From NCBI RefSeq assembly GCF_029952525.1, contig NZ_JASAOF010000036.1, positions 1 to 36,626 on the forward strand: a stretch of 36,626 nt of DNA. Direction: 5' to 3'. Shown here in pieces: positions 1 to 9,805 of this stretch (position 1 is its first letter; every line of letters starts with the position of its first letter). The stretch comes from Saccharopolyspora ipomoeae (GTDB lineage Bacteria; Actinomycetota; Actinomycetes; Mycobacteriales; Pseudonocardiaceae). Made by a program: the position numbers and the translations under genes. A model generated the notes under the pieces. That model worked only from the letters and a program-made list of their open reading frames with translations, searched no databases and was not told where the DNA came from.

Positions 1-14
1 TGTATAAGAGACAG
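1..14. other. Tn5 mosaic-end / Nextera adapter remnant
   Basis: The window opens with TGTATAAGAGACAG, identical to the last 14 bases of the 19-bp Tn5 mosaic end used in transposase-based library kits. It sits exactly at the contig edge and is unlike the GC-rich sequence that follows, so it is most likely untrimmed adapter rather than genomic DNA. Confidence 0.9.
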
Positions 15-50
15 CCCCCAGGGGTCGACAACGCCCGCTCGAACAAAAAC

Positions 51-85
51 CCGTGAGCCCGGGAGGAGTTCTCCCGGGCTCACGG
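51..85 (-). terminator. Intrinsic terminator of the PDH operon
   Basis: A perfect 15-bp stem (CCGTGAGCCCGGGAG / CTCCCGGGCTCACGG) with a 5-nt loop lies just past the E2 stop codon. Read on the minus strand it is followed by GGTTTTTGTTC, giving a real U-tract. It ends the lpd-E1-E2 operon. Confidence 0.9.
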
Positions 86-100
86 TGGCGGAGGGAGCGA

Positions 101-1363
<1,263 letters not shown>

Positions 1364-1388
1364 CGTCTTCCTCGGGTGAGCACGGGAC

Positions 1389-2384
1389 TCAGCGGCGGCG
1401 ACCCACCGCGTCCAGGGTCTGGTGAACAGCGGTGGTCAGCGACTCCGCGGACGGCAATGCGGCACGCTCCAGCGGCTTGGCGTAGGGCAGCGGCACCTCG
1501 GCCGCCGCGACCCGCCGCACCGGGGCGTCGAGGTAGTCAAAGGCACCGTCGGAGATCGAGGCGGCGATCTCCGCGCCGATGCCGTAGGTCAGCCAGTCGT
1601 CCTCGGCGACGACGGCGCAGCCGGTCTTGCGCACCGATTCCACGACGGTGTCGCGGTCCAGCGGGCGCAGGCTGCGCAGGTCGATGACCTCGGCGTTGAT
1701 GCCCTGCTCGTCGTGCAGCTTCTCGGCGACCTGCTGGGCGACCATCGCCATCCGCGAGTAGCCGATGATGGTGATGTCGGTGCCCTCGCGGGTCACCTTC
1801 GCCTTGCCGATCTCGGCCGGCTCCACGACGTCCGGCACCTCGCCCTTGGTGTTGTAGAGGGAGAGGTTCTCCAGGAACAGCACCGGGTCGTTGTCGCGGA
1901 TCGAGGCCAGCAGCAGCGCCTTGGCGTCGGCGGGCGTGCTCGGCGCGACGACCTTCAGGCCCGGCACGAACGCGTAGTACAGCTCGATGTTCTGCGAGTG
2001 CGTGGCGCCCAGCTGCTGACCGCCACCGCCGGGGGTGCGCAGCACCATCGGCACGCTGGTCTGACCGCCGAACATGCCGTAGATCTTGGCGGCGTGGTTG
2101 ACGATCTGGTCCAAGGCGACGAGCGAGAAGTTGATCGTCATCAGCTCGACGACCGGGCGCAGGCCCAGCATCGCGGCGCCGACGGCCGCGCCGACGAAGC
2201 CCTCTTCGGCGATCGGGGTGTCGCGCACGCGCTTCTCGCCGAACTCCTCCAGGAGGCCGGCGGTGATCTTGTAGGAGCCTTCGAAGACTCCGATCTCCTC
2301 GCCGATGAGGAACACGTCCTCGTCGCGCCGCATCTCCTCCTGGAGGGTGTCGTGCAGCGCTTGGCGATAGGTCATGAGTGCCAA
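1389..2384 (-). CDS. Pyruvate dehydrogenase E1 component, beta subunit
   Basis: E1-beta pairs with E1-alpha to form the thiamine-diphosphate-dependent decarboxylase. The sequence from TYRQALHDTL through LIGEEIGVFEG, RVRDTPIAEEGFVG and PGLKVVAPSTPADAK is the standard transketolase pyrimidine-binding domain, followed by the C-terminal transketolase domain (VIDLRSLRPLD). The reading frame stays open to 2459, but that extension encodes an intergenic hairpin. I place the start at the TTG at 2384, where AGGAG lies 8 nt upstream (331 aa); the ATG at 2375 is the alternative but has no ribosome binding site at normal distance. It is separated from E1-alpha by 127 nt and lies 25 nt before E2. Confidence 0.93.
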   Translation of the reverse strand: MALMTYRQALHDTLQEEMRRDEDVFLIGEEIGVFEGSYKITAGLLEEFGEKRVRDTPIAEEGFVGAAVGAAMLGLRPVVELMTINFSLVALDQIVNHAAKIYGMFGGQTSVPMVLRTPGGGGQQLGATHSQNIELYYAFVPGLKVVAPSTPADAKALLLASIRDNDPVLFLENLSLYNTKGEVPDVVEPAEIGKAKVTREGTDITIIGYSRMAMVAQQVAEKLHDEQGINAEVIDLRSLRPLDRDTVVESVRKTGCAVVAEDDWLTYGIGAEIAASISDGAFDYLDAPVRRVAAAEVPLPYAKPLERAALPSAESLTTAVHQTLDAVGRRR

Positions 2385-2419
2385 GGGAATTTCTCCTGAC
2401 AGCGGGAAAGGCGGCCCGG

Positions 2420-2457
2420 GACCGGAATTCCTCGTGTGGCGTCGAGGAATTCCGGTC
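2420..2457 (-). other. Intercistronic hairpin between E1-alpha and E1-beta
   Basis: A perfect 14-bp stem, GACCGGAATTCCTC and its complement, with a 10-nt loop lies between the two E1 genes. No U-tract follows on the minus strand, so it could be an RNA stability or processing element or a weak attenuator rather than a classical terminator. Confidence 0.75.
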
Positions 2458-2511
2458 ACCGAGTTGCGATACGTGTGGCGGGGTGTCGCAAAAACCGCAA
2501 AGGGGCGTGAA

Positions 2512-3627
2512 TCAGTTGGTCACGAACAGCGGGTCCGCGGGAAGTCGCCGCGAGTCGTTGGCGACCGGCGTGGCGTAGGTGTAGTCGAAGAGCGTCTCGA
2601 CCTCGGGGTGCGGGCTGTCGTCGGCGAAGGCCACGGCGGCGTCCGCCTCGGCCTGCGCCTTGGTCTCGATCTCGGCGGCGGAGTCCTCGTCGAGGATGCC
2701 GGCCTGGATCAGCTCCGCGCGGAAGGCGGCGACCGGGTCGGCCTGCTTGGCCTTCTCGATCGACTCCTCGCTGCGGTACTTGCCCGGGTCGACCACCGAG
2801 TGGCCCTTGAGCCGCTCGCTGACCAGCTCCAGCAGCGCCGGACGACCGGTCTCGCGGGCCTGCTCGACCAGCCGCGACGCGGCGTCGCGGACCGCGAGGA
2901 CGTCGTTGCCGTCCACCCGCTCGCCGTGCATCCGGTAGGCCGAGGCGCGCTTGTAGAGCTCGGACTCCGCCGAGGACTTCTCCACGGTGGTGCCCATGCC
3001 CAGCTGGTTGTTGATCACCACGAACACCACCGGCAGGTTCCACAGCGCCGCGATGTTCAGCGCCTCGTGGAACGCACCGATGTTGGTGGTGCCGTCGCCC
3101 ATCTGGCACATCACGACCTGGTCGCCGGAGCGGTAGTCGATGGCCAGCGCGGCACCGGTGGCCAGCGGGATCTGACCGCCGACGATGCCGTAACCGCCGA
3201 GCAGACCGGCCTCGACGTCGAACATGTGCATCGAGCCGCCCCAGCCCTTGGAGGTGCCGGTGGTGCGGCCGTAGAGCTCGGCCATGACGCGGCCGGGCTC
3301 GATGCCCTTGGCGATGGCGTAGCCGTGCTCGCGGTAGTTGGTGAACAGCAGGTCGGTCTTGCGCAGTGAGCGCATCAGGCCTACTACCGTCGCCTCCTCG
3401 CCGAGGTTGAGGTGGCAGTAGCCGCCGATCTTGGCCTGCGTGTAGCCCTGGGCGGCGCGCTCCTCGAAGCGGCGGATCAGGGTCATCTCGTGGAAGTAGT
3501 CGCGCAGCAGCTCCGGCGACTCCCCCGAGAAGCGGCCGCGCTCAGCGGCTCGAGCCGAGGTGCTGCGCCGCGTCTTGGCCGCGCCGGTGCGCGTGGACGG
3601 CTTGCTGCGGGTGGCGGTCTGTGCCAT
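2512..3627 (-). CDS. pdhA: Pyruvate dehydrogenase E1 component, alpha subunit
   Basis: Catalytic partner of E1-beta: it binds thiamine diphosphate and Mg2+ and decarboxylates the 2-oxoacid. The 371-residue protein has a basic, probably disordered N-terminus (1-30), the conserved GGYCHLNLGEEA segment (about 68-79) and the thiamine-diphosphate motif starting at GDG (177-179) and ending at NN (206-207). The later GHSVVDPGKYRSEES resembles the phosphorylation-loop region of pyruvate-type rather than branched-chain-type E1-alpha. The start ATG is supported by AAAAGGGGAA upstream. It lies 24 nt after lpd, so both are probably in one transcript. Many actinomycetes use a homodimeric AceE E1; this is the heterotetrameric type. 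Confidence 0.93.
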   Translation of the reverse strand: MAQTATRSKPSTRTGAAKTRRSTSARAAERGRFSGESPELLRDYFHEMTLIRRFEERAAQGYTQAKIGGYCHLNLGEEATVVGLMRSLRKTDLLFTNYREHGYAIAKGIEPGRVMAELYGRTTGTSKGWGGSMHMFDVEAGLLGGYGIVGGQIPLATGAALAIDYRSGDQVVMCQMGDGTTNIGAFHEALNIAALWNLPVVFVVINNQLGMGTTVEKSSAESELYKRASAYRMHGERVDGNDVLAVRDAASRLVEQARETGRPALLELVSERLKGHSVVDPGKYRSEESIEKAKQADPVAAFRAELIQAGILDEDSAAEIETKAQAEADAAVAFADDSPHPEVETLFDYTYATPVANDSRRLPADPLFVTN

Positions 3628-3651
3628 CGCGGTTCCCCTTTTCTCTTGCCT

Positions 3652-5112
3652 CTAGCGCTTCTTCGGCGGTGCGACGTGGACCGGCAGGCCGAGCGCGTTC
3701 ATCGCGGCCTCCATGCCGACCTCGCCCAGGGTCGGGTGCGCGTGGATGGTCTCGGCGAGCTCGTCGAGGGTGGCCTCCAGGGCCATCGCCAGCGCGCCTT
3801 CGGTGATCAGGTCGCTGGCGGAGTGCCCGATGATGTGCACGCCCAGGACCTCGCCGTACTTCTGCCCGGCGACGATCTTCATGAAGCCCTCGGTGTCGCC
3901 GTAGCTCTGGGCGCGGCCCAGCGCGGCGAACGGGAACTTCGCGGCGACCACGTCGTGGCCGGCGTCCTTGGCCTGCTGCTCGGTGAGGCCGACCGACGCG
4001 ATCTCCGGGTGCGTGAAGGTCGCGGCCGGGATGACGTTGTAGTCGATCGCGGCGTGGTGCCCGGCGACGGTCTCGGCGGCGACGACGCCCTGGTGCGAGG
4101 CGACGTGCGCGAGCAGCGCCTTGCCGGTCACGTCGCCGATGGCGTAGACGTGCTCGACGTTGGTGCGCAGCTTGTCGTCGACGGTGATGAAACCGCGCTC
4201 GGTGGTGGCGACACCGGCCTTGTCCAGGTCGAGGCTCGCGGTGTTGGGCTTGCGGCCCACGCCCACCAGCACGTAGTCGGCGTCGATCTGCTGCGGCTTG
4301 GCGCCGTCGACGGTGACCTTCAGGCCGTCGGAGCCCTGGTCGACGCGGGAGACGGTGGCCTCGGTGAGGACCTTGATGCCGCGCTTGGTGAACGAGCGGC
4401 CCAGCGCCTTGCCGACCTCGGCGTCCTCGGCGGGGACGAGGGTCTTCTGCATCTCGATGATGCTGACCTCGGCGCCGAGGGTGTCGAACAGGGTGGCCCA
4501 CTCGGCACCGACGGCGCTGCCGCCGATGATGGCGATGCGCTTGGGGACCTCGGTGAGGCCGAAGGCGCCGTCGGAGGTGATCACGCCGGGCAGGTCCGCG
4601 CCGGGCAGCGGCAGCTGCACGGGGACCGAGCCGGTGGCGATGATGACGTCGGTGGCCTTGACCTGCTCGATCGGCTCGGCGCCGGTCGGCTCGGCGGCGT
4701 AGCGGGGGCCGTCGGCGCCCAGCGGGGACTCACCGGTGGCGTAGACGTCCACGGTGGTCGGGCCGGTGAAGCGGGCGTGGCCGTTGATGACGGTGACGCC
4801 GTTGCCCTTGAGCAGGCCCGCGACGCCGTCGGTCAGGCCCTTGACGACGCTGGCCTTGCGGCGGGTGATCGCGTCGTAGTCGACGCTGACGTTGTCGACG
4901 TTGATGCCGAAATCGGCTGCGTGGAGCACGGTTTCGTAGACCTCGGCCGACCGCAGCATGGCCTTGGTGGGGATGCATCCCCAGTTCAGGCACACACCTC
5001 CCGGCCGCTCCTTCTCCACCACGGCCACCGAGAGGCCGCGCTGCGCGGCCCGGATCGCGGCGACGTAGCCACCGGGGCCGCCGCCCACCACCAGAAGGTC
5101 GAACTCCTGCAC
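3652..5112 (-). CDS. lpdA: Dihydrolipoyl dehydrogenase (E3)
   Basis: FAD flavoprotein that reoxidises dihydrolipoamide on E2 and passes electrons to NAD+. The 486-residue product begins VQEFDLLVVGGGPGG (FAD-binding GxGxxG at about 10-15), carries the redox disulfide CLNWGC (Cys41 and Cys46), a second dinucleotide-binding motif (AIIGGSAVGAEWA), the ATG-type FAD motif (YAIGDVTG) and the C-terminal active-site His-Glu pair in HAHPTLGEVGMEA. The frame runs open to 5265, but the GTG at 5112 has AAAGGAG 9 nt upstream and begins exactly where family homology begins. It is the first gene of the operon. Confidence 0.95.
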   Translation of the reverse strand: MQEFDLLVVGGGPGGYVAAIRAAQRGLSVAVVEKERPGGVCLNWGCIPTKAMLRSAEVYETVLHAADFGINVDNVSVDYDAITRRKASVVKGLTDGVAGLLKGNGVTVINGHARFTGPTTVDVYATGESPLGADGPRYAAEPTGAEPIEQVKATDVIIATGSVPVQLPLPGADLPGVITSDGAFGLTEVPKRIAIIGGSAVGAEWATLFDTLGAEVSIIEMQKTLVPAEDAEVGKALGRSFTKRGIKVLTEATVSRVDQGSDGLKVTVDGAKPQQIDADYVLVGVGRKPNTASLDLDKAGVATTERGFITVDDKLRTNVEHVYAIGDVTGKALLAHVASHQGVVAAETVAGHHAAIDYNVIPAATFTHPEIASVGLTEQQAKDAGHDVVAAKFPFAALGRAQSYGDTEGFMKIVAGQKYGEVLGVHIIGHSASDLITEGALAMALEATLDELAETIHAHPTLGEVGMEAAMNALGLPVHVAPPKKR

Positions 5113-5562
5113 TTCGCTGTGCTCCTTTGAACGCACGCGCCGGTTACCGAAGGCCCGCGAGAGCGGGCCAACCACACCTCGCAGTGTCGTGAGCACGACC
5201 ACGTCGGCGCTATGCCCAGGCGCCCAGACTTTAGGACGACCGACTGTGCACTTCGCACATGCCACGCCGTGACGGGCACAACACGTCGCTCGTCAGTTAC
5301 ACATCGCATCCGCGATCCGGATCACAAACGAGACGTCCGCAGGCACAAAACCCCAGCACCAGCGGTTACGCCTCCCACCTGCGAAAAGAACCCAAATTTT
5401 TCCAACTATGCCCACTGCACAATGGCGCGGGGCGTCACCAGACGACAGTTCTAGTGAGAACTGTCCCGGCATTTCGGACATTGATCACGGGTGATTCGAG
5501 GAAAAACCGTCCTCTGCCGAGCACGGCCCCACGGCACGCGCCGACCCCCGCCCTCGCGCGCC
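5113..5562. other. Intergenic region with probable PDH operon promoter
   Basis: This 450-nt spacer is more AT-rich than its surroundings (for example AACCCAAATTTTTCC near 5390). On the minus strand a TAAAGT at 5228-5233 could be a -10 box for lpd, without a convincing -35. The 3' end of the PucR gene abuts the other side, and a palindrome at 5444-5467 probably serves as its terminator. I see no gene; the short open frames here lack ribosome binding sites. Confidence 0.5.
5444..5467. repeat. Diverged member of the TCATGA palindrome family
   Basis: GACAGTTCT-AGTG-AGAACTGTC is a perfect 9-bp inverted repeat followed by CC. It differs from the copy at 36499 at only three central positions. It lies past the PucR stop codon and may terminate that transcript. 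Confidence 0.65.
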
Positions 5563-6930
5563 TCAGTCGCGGGTGTCGTCCTTGAGGCCGAGGGCCGAGA
5601 GCGCGAGGGAGAGGGAGACGTAGGCCGTGCGGCCGTGGAGGGGCTGGCCGATCAGGGTCGTGATCCGGTGCAGCCGGTTGAGGACCGTGTTGCGGTGGCA
5701 GTGCAGCCGGACCGCGGCGTTGGCCGTGGAGCAGTTCTCCTCCAGCCACGCGGTGAGGGTGTCCAGCAGCATGTCGCGCTCCTTGAGCGGCAGCGCCAGC
5801 ACCGGGCCGAGCTGCGTCTCCAGCAGCCGCTGCGCCAGGTCCGGCGACTGCACCAGCAGCGCCTCCGGGAACCGCTCCTCCAGCGTGACCAGCTCCGCCG
5901 CCCCCTGCGGCGAGGTGCCCAGCGTGGTCAGCGCGAGCTGGTGGGCCAGGCCGATCTCGGCCAGCCCCTGCACCTTCGGCGACACCGCGACGCGGGCCCG
6001 GGCCAGCGGGCGCAGCGCGGTCACCGCGAGCTCCGCCGGGTGCTGTTCGAGCGCGATCAGCCCGACCAGGGAGTCGGCGCGGACCTGCCAGACCGAGCGG
6101 AAGTGCAGCGCCGCCAGGGCCTCGGCATGACCGCGCAGCGCGAAGGCGCCGTCCTCGGTCATCTCGGCCACGACCACCAGGTAGCCGCCACCGGTGGGCA
6201 GGTCTAGCTCCTTGGCGGTGCGCTGCGCGAAGGCGACGTCGCGGGCGCGACCGGCCAGCAGGTCCTCCACCAGGGCGTGCCTGCGCTGGTCGTCGCGGCG
6301 CAGCCGCTCCAGCTCGGTGCTGCGGTAGAACGTCGACAGCGTCGAGGACAGCCCGTCGATGACCCGCCAGATCGAGGTCGCCACGCCCAGCACCGCGTCC
6401 GGGTCGGCGCCGTCGCGGTGCGCCTGGTCGACCAGCGCCTCCCACACCACGCGCCCGCCGAGCCGGAACGTCCGCAGCATGACCTCCAGCGGCACCCCCT
6501 GCTCGGCGCGGCGGCGACCGATGGTGGCGGCGACGTCGTCGTCGCGATCGGAGATGTCGACCTCGCCGGAGAGGATCTGCAGGATCCGCTCCAGGTACTG
6601 GCGACAGCCCTCCCACAGGTCCTCGCGCGGCACCGGCCGGTAGTCGGTCCACTCGGGGTTGTCGGTGAAGATCGCCGACATCAGGCGCTCGGTCAGCGCC
6701 GGGACGTCGTCCAGCCCGGCCTTGGCCAGCGCGTGCGTCACGTTCGGGAGATCGGCAGGATCGGCTACCACACCCTGCGACGATACCGGTCCCGGCGGCG
6801 CCGCGAGGCCGTCGGCGGCGATTTCCCCGAGCCCGGGCCAACCCCGCAGCGTATCTGATCCTTCACGCTCAGCGATGGCAGATCCTTCGCGAATCGCCCG
6901 AAACCCCCTCGCCCCCAAGATGTTCCACAT
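5563..6930 (-). CDS. PucR/CdaR-type transcriptional regulator
   Basis: The C-terminal 60 residues hold the PucR-family helix-turn-helix (TAWLEENCSTANAAVRL followed by HRNTVLNRLHRI), preceded by a GGDEF-like CdaR segment and an N-terminal sensory part (RRRAEQGVPLEVMLRTFRLG) typical of actinobacterial members. The effector cannot be read from sequence. The frame extends to a GTG at 6984 without a ribosome binding site. I chose the ATG at 6930 because an inverted repeat at 6947-6961 looks like promoter or operator DNA, but this start is not certain. It is divergent from a tiny membrane-protein gene and not obviously linked to the PDH operon downstream. Confidence 0.85.
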   Translation of the reverse strand: MWNILGARGFRAIREGSAIAEREGSDTLRGWPGLGEIAADGLAAPPGPVSSQGVVADPADLPNVTHALAKAGLDDVPALTERLMSAIFTDNPEWTDYRPVPREDLWEGCRQYLERILQILSGEVDISDRDDDVAATIGRRRAEQGVPLEVMLRTFRLGGRVVWEALVDQAHRDGADPDAVLGVATSIWRVIDGLSSTLSTFYRSTELERLRRDDQRRHALVEDLLAGRARDVAFAQRTAKELDLPTGGGYLVVVAEMTEDGAFALRGHAEALAALHFRSVWQVRADSLVGLIALEQHPAELAVTALRPLARARVAVSPKVQGLAEIGLAHQLALTTLGTSPQGAAELVTLEERFPEALLVQSPDLAQRLLETQLGPVLALPLKERDMLLDTLTAWLEENCSTANAAVRLHCHRNTVLNRLHRITTLIGQPLHGRTAYVSLSLALSALGLKDDTRD

Positions 6931-6946
6931 CACATCCGGAATTTGT

Positions 6947-6961
6947 GTCAACGGCGTTAAC
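6947..6961. promoter_or_regulatory. Imperfect palindrome upstream of the PucR-type gene
   Basis: GTCAACGGCGTTAAC has arms GTCAACG and CGTTAAC with one mismatch, centred in the divergent region between the regulator (6930) and the small membrane-protein gene (7067). An operator for the regulator is plausible but unproven. Confidence 0.35.
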
Positions 6962-7066
6962 GTTGCCACTGCCTGCGGCGACACCTGGTGTGGGACGCCC
7001 GCTCGGGCGTGCCCGAGAACCCTTCACTTCACCTTCCAGCACTACTTTTTCGGGGAGAGCAGCGCC

Positions 7067-7222
7067 ATGCAGAGCAACAGCCGCACGATCGTGTCGGTTG
7101 TCGGAACGGTGTCGATGGTCGTGCTGACCGTCCTGCTGGCTGTGTCGAACGCCCCGAACCAACCGACGGAGATCCATCCGGCGGCCAACCAGACACCCAT
7201 CGTCGCCGAGGCCCAGCGCTGA
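7067..7222 (+). CDS. Small single-pass membrane protein, 51 aa
   Basis: The ATG at 7067 has GGGGAGAG about 9 nt upstream and opens a 51-codon frame. The product begins MQSNSRTIVSVVG, has one hydrophobic segment (about residues 8-27, ending LTVLLAVSN) and a short polar tail, so it should sit in the membrane with the tail outside. I do not recognise a family. A GC-rich hairpin at 6992-7014 lies in its leader. Its stop is 10 nt from the convergent ligase stop. The ribosome binding site and hydrophobic pattern support a real gene. Confidence 0.6.
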   Translation: MQSNSRTIVSVVGTVSMVVLTVLLAVSNAPNQPTEIHPAANQTPIVAEAQR

Positions 7223-7232
7223 AGCTCCTGGA

Positions 7233-8240
7233 CTAGGACTCGCGCCGGACGTCGGCGGCGGGTTTGTCGTTGCGCAGCCCCGAGAATCGGGGATGCCGGA
7301 GCTTCCCGTCGTCGGTCCACTCGCTGAAGCCGACCTCGGCGACCAGCTCGGGTTCGGCCCAGTGGACACCGGGTTCGCGGACCGGGTCGTGGAACGGTGA
7401 GTCCGCGCGCGAGCGCTCGTCCAGCGCCGCGCGCAGTTCCCGCAACGCGCGCTCGTCGTAACCGGTACCGACCTTGCCCGCGTAACGCAGGCCTTCGCGG
7501 TCGTGGTACCCGACGAGCAGCGCGCCGAACCCGGTCCGCGACCCCTGCGGTTCGGTGTACCCGCCGATGACGAACTCCTGACCGGCGACGCACTTGAACT
7601 TCAGCCAGTCCCGGCCGCGCCCGGACCGGTAGGGCTGATCGGCCCGCTTGGCGATCAGCCCTTCCCAACCGCGCGCGCACGCCTGCGCGAGGAAGTCCAC
7701 GCCGTCGCCGTTGCGGTGCGCGCTCCACCGCAACGGGTCGGCGAACTCGAAGCACTCGCGCAGCAACCGCTTGCGGGTGCGCAGCGGCAGCCGGGTCAGG
7801 TCCACGCCGCCGAAGGCGATCAGGTCGAAGACGTAGTAGAAGACCGCGACCCCGGTGCGCCGCGCGGCGGCCGGGTCGGTGAGGTGCATCCGCTTCTGCA
7901 GCCGCGCGAAGCTGGTCCTCTCGCCCTCGAACGCGACGACCTCGCCGTCCACGACGAAGCTCGGCGCGCCCTGCGCGGCCAGCGCGTCGGCGATCTCCGG
8001 GTACGAGGCGTCGACGCGCTTGCGGTTGCGCGACCACAGCTGCGGCTCGCCGCCGTCGGCTCCGGCGATCAGCCGCACGCCGTCGAGCTTGCGCTCGTAG
8101 ATCCAGTGCTCGTCGGAGAACTCGTGCCGGGTCAGCGTGGCCAGCGCGGGCTCGTGCCAGGTCCCGCCGGGCCAGGCTCGCAGCGCGGCGCGCGCGTCGG
8201 CGTCGAGCAGCCCGGCCAGGTCGGTCATGCGGGCCAGCAT
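7233..8240 (-). CDS. ATP-dependent DNA ligase, LigD ligase-domain type
   Basis: Nucleotidyltransferase that seals DNA nicks using ATP, of the family associated with non-homologous end joining. The adenylation motif is ERKLDGVR (Lys about 51 is the site of AMP attachment), followed by VVDGEVVAF, YYVFDLIAF, EGLIAKR and DWLKFKC (motifs III to V), then an OB-fold with the C-terminal GFSEWT/LRHPRF region. It is the ligase domain only; no polymerase or nuclease domain is fused and no Ku gene is in the window. The start is uncertain: ATG 8240 begins MLARM, a segment conserved in the family, while a TTG at 8264 and an ATG at 8228 are alternatives. Confidence 0.9.
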   Translation of the reverse strand: MLARMTDLAGLLDADARAALRAWPGGTWHEPALATLTRHEFSDEHWIYERKLDGVRLIAGADGGEPQLWSRNRKRVDASYPEIADALAAQGAPSFVVDGEVVAFEGERTSFARLQKRMHLTDPAAARRTGVAVFYYVFDLIAFGGVDLTRLPLRTRKRLLRECFEFADPLRWSAHRNGDGVDFLAQACARGWEGLIAKRADQPYRSGRGRDWLKFKCVAGQEFVIGGYTEPQGSRTGFGALLVGYHDREGLRYAGKVGTGYDERALRELRAALDERSRADSPFHDPVREPGVHWAEPELVAEVGFSEWTDDGKLRHPRFSGLRNDKPAADVRRES

Positions 8241-8382
8241 CACCCCGCCCGGGCGGACCGACAAGCTGAGAACCCGCTGTGAAGGTGCTGTGAGGTGACC
8301 CCCGCAGAAATTCCCGACCGGGTGAATGCGCGAGACTGTTTTGGTCGGTTCCCCTCACGACCGCCGAAGGTGACTGCGCACG

Positions 8383-9129
8383 ATGTCGAAGAAGAACAAT
8401 CCCGTGACCCAGAAGAGCGGGCTCTCCACCAACGTGATCCTGACGCTGGTGGTGGTGATCGTCGCCGTGGTGGTGATCGGCGGCGTCCTGCTGTTCAACC
8501 GCGGCGGTGGTGACTCCGGCGGCAGCGGGGCGTCCCAGCCCCCGGTCGCGGCGGAGGTGCTGCGCAAGCCGGACAGCCACGTGCTCACCGAGGCCCCGGA
8601 CGGCAGGGTCACGATGGTCGAGTTCCTCGACTACCAGTGCCCGAGCTGCCACGCCTACTACTCGGCGATCACCTCGAAGATCGAGAAGGACTACGCGGGC
8701 AAGGTCACCTTCGTGACCCGCAACTACCCGCTGGAGATGCACCCGCTGGCGCAGCCGGCCGCGCGCGCCGCCGAGGCCGCAGCGCTGCAGGGCAAGTACA
8801 AGGAGATGTACCACGCCCTCTTCGACAACTACGCCAACTGGGCGGTCAACGGCCAGGAGGTCAGCAGCGACGAGGCCAAGGCCAACGCCGAGTTCGAGAA
8901 GTACGCCCAGCAGATCGGCCTGGACGTGAACCGCTTCAAGCAGGACGTGGCCTCGCCGAACGTGCAGACCAAGATCGACCAGGACGTCGCCGACGCCAAG
9001 ACCGCCCAGGTCTCGGGCACCCCGACGATCTTCGTCAACGGTCGCCAGTTCGACCAGGGCAACGCCCAGACCTACGCCGACGTGGACAAGTCGCTGCGCC
9101 AGATGCTGGACCAGGAGCTGGCGAAGTGA
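8383..9129 (+). CDS. Membrane-anchored DsbA-like thiol:disulfide oxidoreductase
   Basis: Probably oxidises cysteines in exported proteins. The 248-residue protein has a short cytoplasmic N-terminus, one transmembrane helix (about 17-38), a Gly/Ser linker and a thioredoxin-fold domain with the redox motif CPSC (Cys86, Cys89) and the cis-proline loop SGTPT (about 211-215). AAGGTGA lies about 10 nt before the ATG. Its stop overlaps the start of the VKOR gene in GTGA, so the two are translationally coupled: in actinobacteria VKOR recharges DsbA-like proteins. Confidence 0.93.
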   Translation: MSKKNNPVTQKSGLSTNVILTLVVVIVAVVVIGGVLLFNRGGGDSGGSGASQPPVAAEVLRKPDSHVLTEAPDGRVTMVEFLDYQCPSCHAYYSAITSKIEKDYAGKVTFVTRNYPLEMHPLAQPAARAAEAAALQGKYKEMYHALFDNYANWAVNGQEVSSDEAKANAEFEKYAQQIGLDVNRFKQDVASPNVQTKIDQDVADAKTAQVSGTPTIFVNGRQFDQGNAQTYADVDKSLRQMLDQELAK

Positions 9130-9794
9130 CCCCGGCCCACGACCTCGAACCCGCCGCCCGCACCGCGGCGTCCGCCGGTGGGCCCGCCGCCGACGCCGGG
9201 CCCACCGCCGACGCGCGGCCCTCGGCCGTCTCGCGCGGGCTGGCCTGGCTCTACGTCGTGGGCGGCGCGATCGGCTTCGTGTCGGCGTTCGCGCTGGCGG
9301 TCGAGAAGATCGAGAAGCTGTCGAACCCGGACTACGTGCCCTCGTGCAGCCTCAACCCGATCGTCTCCTGCGGTTCGGTGATGGACAGCTCCCAGGCGGC
9401 GCTGTTCGGCTTCCCGAACCCGCTGATCGGCGTCGCCGCGTTCCCGGTGGTCATCACCGCGGGCGTGGCGGCGCTGGCCGGGTTCCGCCCGCCGCGCTGG
9501 TTCTGGCTGGGCATGCAGGCCGGGACCACGCTGGCCCTGGTGTTCATCCACTGGCTGATCGCGCAGAGCCTGTACGAGATCGGCGCGCTGTGCCCGTACT
9601 GCATGGTCGTCTGGGCGGTCACCATCCCGCTTTTCTGGTACACGACCCTGCACAACCTGCGGGAAGGCCACTTCGGCGGCGGGCGCGCGCTCGGCGTGGC
9701 GCTGAGCCGGTTCCACAGCGTCGTCGTCGTAGTGTGGTACCTCGTGATCGTGACCTTGATCCTGCTGCGGTTCTGGGACTTCTGGACGAGCTGA
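9126..9794 (+). CDS. Vitamin K epoxide reductase family (VKOR) protein
   Basis: Integral membrane enzyme that reoxidises DsbA-like partners and passes electrons to quinone. The 222-residue protein starts at the GTG overlapping the dsbA stop. After an Ala/Pro-rich N-terminus come four or five hydrophobic helices, the loop pair Cys74 and Cys82 (PSCSLNPIVSCGSVM) and the quinone-side CPYC motif (Cys156, Cys159). All four functional cysteines are present, so an active enzyme is expected. A SigF-type promoter follows immediately for the next operon. Confidence 0.93.
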   Translation: MTPAHDLEPAARTAASAGGPAADAGPTADARPSAVSRGLAWLYVVGGAIGFVSAFALAVEKIEKLSNPDYVPSCSLNPIVSCGSVMDSSQAALFGFPNPLIGVAAFPVVITAGVAALAGFRPPRWFWLGMQAGTTLALVFIHWLIAQSLYEIGALCPYCMVVWAVTIPLFWYTTLHNLREGHFGGGRALGVALSRFHSVVVVVWYLVIVTLILLRFWDFWTS

Positions 9795-9805
9795 CGGGCC
9801 AGGCG

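Noticed and set aside
2385..2459. Longer E1-beta start at 2459
   Set aside because: The added segment is encoded by the intercistronic hairpin and is not family-like; TTG 2384 has a good AGGAG.
5113..5265. Longer lpd start at 5265
   Set aside because: Homology and the AAAGGAG ribosome binding site both point to GTG 5112.
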